Position numbers and translations under genes: made by a program. This document shows positions 14,365 to 16,079 of a stretch of 16,079 nt of DNA, piece by piece. Below the pieces are notes generated by a model. It saw nothing but the letters and a program-made list of their open reading frames with translations. It ran no database searches and had not been told where the DNA came from. The DNA comes from SIG622 sp045596605. GTDB taxonomy: Bacteria; Bacillota; Clostridia; Oscillospirales; CAG-382. The stretch is taken from assembly GCA_045596605.1 (NCBI GenBank), contig JAZOCR010000055.1, positions 1-16,079 of the forward strand, in the 5' to 3' direction. Positions within the stretch are counted from its first letter, which is position 1. Every line of letters starts with the position of its first letter.

Positions 14365-14503
14365 TAATAGTTTTATTAAAGTTATAAATTTGTCAAAGTT
14401 CTTTTTATACAGCCGAAAAAACAAGCTAAGTCCCTATTTTATTTTTTGAAAAATATAAAAATTTTCTGAAATTACACTCTTTCGTTTACATATTATTCAT
14501 TAA

Positions 14504-14540
14504 AAAAGCAAGCACGACAGTCTTTACCGTCGTGCTCAGT
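14504..14540 (-). terminator. Intrinsic terminator of the – strand membrane protein/phosphatase operon
   Basis: AGCACGAC (14511–14518) and GTCGTGCT (14529–14536) pair perfectly around a 10-base loop. On the – strand the stem is followed by TGC and TTTTTT. It lies about 50 bases past the stop codon of the membrane protein and insulates the spo0A promoter region. Confidence 0.92.
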
Positions 14541-14588
14541 CGATTTTCAATATAAATATATATGCAATTGCTTTAGAAATCTGTTGTT

Positions 14589-15479
14589 TTACGCCTCACC
14601 TAAGCTCACATCAGCCTTTTTTTCTACATAAGAAAAGCTATATATTCTTGATGTGATGTAAAGGATAAGCGTTATGAAAATAGCGTTGGAAATATAGGTT
14701 TCCCCCGGTGAAAGGAGCCAGAACGCCTGAAGATATGTTGAGGACACCTGAGTTGCAAAAAGCGTTACGATAGCACCGTAACCTGAGCACAAATACAGTC
14801 GTGTATATTTAAGTGCTTCTTTATTAACTGCAGAATCAAATCTCATAATATACAGCCTTGCCTCGCACATAAAAAATACGACGCATAGGCAAAATGCCAC
14901 AATAGTAAGGCGTCTGCCGAAAATATTTACCTTTGCGGAGGTTTGCATAAAATAATAAATAAGTCTTAATGAAAACCAAAGAATAGGTGCTACCGCCAAA
15001 ACAGAAAGCTTAGGAGATCTGGTTATGCTTTTTTGCAAAGCAAGCACAATAAAATATACTGCGCACGGCAGCGCAAGCACTACACCTGCAATATATATTA
15101 TTCTGGTGAGATCCCCAAAGGAGGAAACGTTTGCGACCGGGAAATCAGCGCCATTAAAACGCTCCCTAAGGGGAATAAACACAAAACTGACAACGTATCC
15201 TGCAAAAAGAAATCCAAGAAGTGACGAGCAGAAAATAATAAAGGTTGAATTTTCTCTCTTTTTCGGGAGCATTACCTTTTTTGATGTAAAAAAAGGTATA
15301 ATCACAATCAGTGCAACTAAGAAAAATGCTAGTGTCTGAAATATTTTCACAGGTAAACCGTGTGACGCCAGAAGTGTAGAAGGATCCACGTAATTATAAT
15401 GACATATTATCATAAGCGACGATAATACTATACCAAGCGCAAAAGAAAGTGCAAGGAATAAATTAACTTTAGTTTTCAT
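14589..15479 (-). CDS. Unrecognised polytopic membrane protein
   Basis: A 296-residue protein with about eight hydrophobic segments (roughly residues 7–28, 46–65, 81–104, 128–150, 159–177, 190–208, 230–250 and 260–285) and short polar loops. The first segment is a possible signal anchor with a cytoplasmic MKTK start. I recognise no family motif, catalytic residue or transporter signature. A charged, soluble C-terminal tail (EKKADVSLGEA) is short. The ribosome site is weak (GCGAGAAAA). The gene begins 39 bases after the inositol-monophosphatase family gene on the same strand and is followed by a strong terminator, so the two form the end of one operon. Composition resembles its neighbours, with no sign of transfer. 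Function unknown. Confidence 0.85.
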   Translation of the reverse strand: MKTKVNLFLALSFALGIVLSSLMIICHYNYVDPSTLLASHGLPVKIFQTLAFFLVALIVIIPFFTSKKVMLPKKRENSTFIIFCSSLLGFLFAGYVVSFVFIPLRERFNGADFPVANVSSFGDLTRIIYIAGVVLALPCAVYFIVLALQKSITRSPKLSVLAVAPILWFSLRLIYYFMQTSAKVNIFGRRLTIVAFCLCVVFFMCEARLYIMRFDSAVNKEALKYTRLYLCSGYGAIVTLFATQVSSTYLQAFWLLSPGETYISNAIFITLILYITSRIYSFSYVEKKADVSLGEA

Positions 15480-15518
15480 GGAATTTTCTCGCTTTCAAAT
15501 AAGTGTGTTTTATTGTTA

Positions 15519-16079
15519 TCAGAATAAGTCCTTATATTTCAAAACTTGTTCGGAATTTCTGAAAAATTCATAACATTTTTCATTTCCCGCTATCACCGAG
15601 CATCTTCTGTCAAGAGGAAGCACACCGCCGTTCATCGTGGAAACCATCGCTCCTGCCTCCCTTGCGATAAACGCCCCTGCAGCGTGATCCCACGGTGAAA
15701 GACCAAGCTCGCAGTAAAGATCCGTTCTTCCGCATGCCACGTCAAGAAAATCAATAACAGCAGAGCCAAAGCGACGTACGTCCATTGCAGATTCAAACAT
15801 AATACGCATTATTTCAAAGGTTGCCCGGCTTTTGTTCTTCTCGTAAGGCGTTGTCCCAACGGCTACTACTGCGTGCTTTATGCTTCTGTCAGAGCAAGAT
15901 ATTCTTCTGCCGTTAAGATATGCACCTTTGCCCTTTTGAGCCGTAAAAAGCTCATCACAGTAAGGAATGTAGCAACATCCATATACGACCTCTCCATCCT
16001 GTACATAAGCAATGGAAACAGCGCTCTTTTTATATCCTCTAACGAAGTTTGTAGTTCCGTCAATCGGATCTATAACAAA
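15519..16079 (-). CDS. Inositol monophosphatase (SuhB/IMPase) family protein, N-terminus outside the window
   Basis: The frame is open from the right edge (base 16079) to the TGA at 15519–15521, giving 186 C-terminal residues; an internal ATG at 15809 is not the real start. The fragment starts inside the family's first metal-binding motif, read as DPIDGTTNF. It continues with AVSIAYVQDGEVVYGCCYIP, GKGAYLNGRRI and the second signature WDHAAGAFIAREAGA, whose Asp binds the third metal ion. These Mg2+- and Li+-sensitive enzymes dephosphorylate inositol monophosphate or related sugar/nucleotide phosphates (fructose-1,6-bisphosphate, PAP). Substrate cannot be read from the fragment. It is the gene before the unrecognised membrane protein in the same – strand operon. 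Confidence 0.93.
   Translation of the reverse strand, partial: FVIDPIDGTTNFVRGYKKSAVSIAYVQDGEVVYGCCYIPYCDELFTAQKGKGAYLNGRRISCSDRSIKHAVVAVGTTPYEKNKSRATFEIMRIMFESAMDVRRFGSAVIDFLDVACGRTDLYCELGLSPWDHAAGAFIAREAGAMVSTMNGGVLPLDRRCSVIAGNEKCYEFFRNSEQVLKYKDLF

Larger units (their letters stand above)
14001..14500. other. Long AT-rich intergenic region upstream of spo0A
   Basis: No convincing gene lies here. An open frame on the + strand (14184–14387) encodes only a Phe/Leu/Tyr-rich low-complexity peptide without a ribosome site. The region holds candidate promoters, a palindrome and a 0A box, listed separately. I see nothing else in 14365–14500 beyond AT-rich sequence. Confidence 0.6.

Noticed and set aside
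14184..14387. 67-codon + strand open frame upstream of spo0A
   Set aside because: AT-rich low-complexity Phe/Leu/Tyr peptide with no ribosome site, overlapping regulatory elements.
15878..16063. Separate – strand open frame at the right edge
   Set aside because: Shadow in another frame of the inositol-monophosphatase gene, whose motifs run continuously through this stretch.
1..16079. CRISPR array, insertion sequence or phage genes
   Set aside because: No regularly spaced repeats, transposase, inverted terminal repeats or phage structural genes were seen.

Overview
The window looks like a chromosomal segment of a low-to-moderate-GC, endospore-lineage Firmicute, most likely a Clostridia member of the Ruminococcaceae/Oscillospiraceae type. 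Support comes from a clear Spo0A, an mltG–U32 (TrhP-like) gene pair as in Bacillus/Clostridia, a csaB–DUF5693–murJ wall-polysaccharide cluster, strong AGGAGG-type ribosome binding sites and AT-rich intergenic regions. Genus-level assignment is inference only. I see no insertion sequence, phage gene or CRISPR array.

Region 1 (1–6891, + strand) is a tightly packed gene run: the C-terminus of a WecG/TagA/CpsF glycosyltransferase, thyX and tmk (overlapping by 4 bases), a DJ-1/PfpI protein, 5-formyltetrahydrofolate cyclo-ligase, a CPBP membrane protease, mltG and a U32-family tRNA-hydroxylation-type gene. ThyX makes dTMP from dUMP and methylene-THF, Tmk phosphorylates it, and the cyclo-ligase feeds formyl-folate back into the pool. 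MltG trims nascent peptidoglycan. A hairpin follows, then a small DUF1294 membrane protein and a terminator shared with a convergent tRNA-Glu(CUC) gene.

Region 2 (7428–8300) is the most unusual part. A near-consensus extended -10 promoter starts transcription exactly at the base of an RNA-like structure: a 13-bp closing stem, a second 12-bp stem, two internal hairpins, a 10-bp pseudoknot from an internal loop to the 3' flank, and a cUUCGg-capped intrinsic terminator. The terminator's T-tract runs directly into the Shine-Dalgarno sequence of a small zinc-ribbon protein gene of unknown function. I regard 7614–7832 as a structured non-coding RNA of about 215–220 nt, either a stand-alone sRNA or a regulated leader. 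I cannot assign it to a known class with confidence.

Region 3 (8326–13160, + strand) is an operon with its own σA-type promoter: murJ-family flippase, DUF5693 membrane protein and csaB polysaccharide pyruvyl transferase, closed by a bidirectional hairpin. With the TagA-like gene at the left edge, it suggests synthesis, export and pyruvylation of a secondary cell-wall polysaccharide.

Region 4 (13194–16079, – strand) has spo0A with a long AT-rich upstream region holding candidate σA-like and σH-like promoters, a palindrome and an exact 0A box. Beyond it are an unrecognised polytopic membrane protein with a strong terminator and, running off the right edge, an inositol-monophosphatase family gene.
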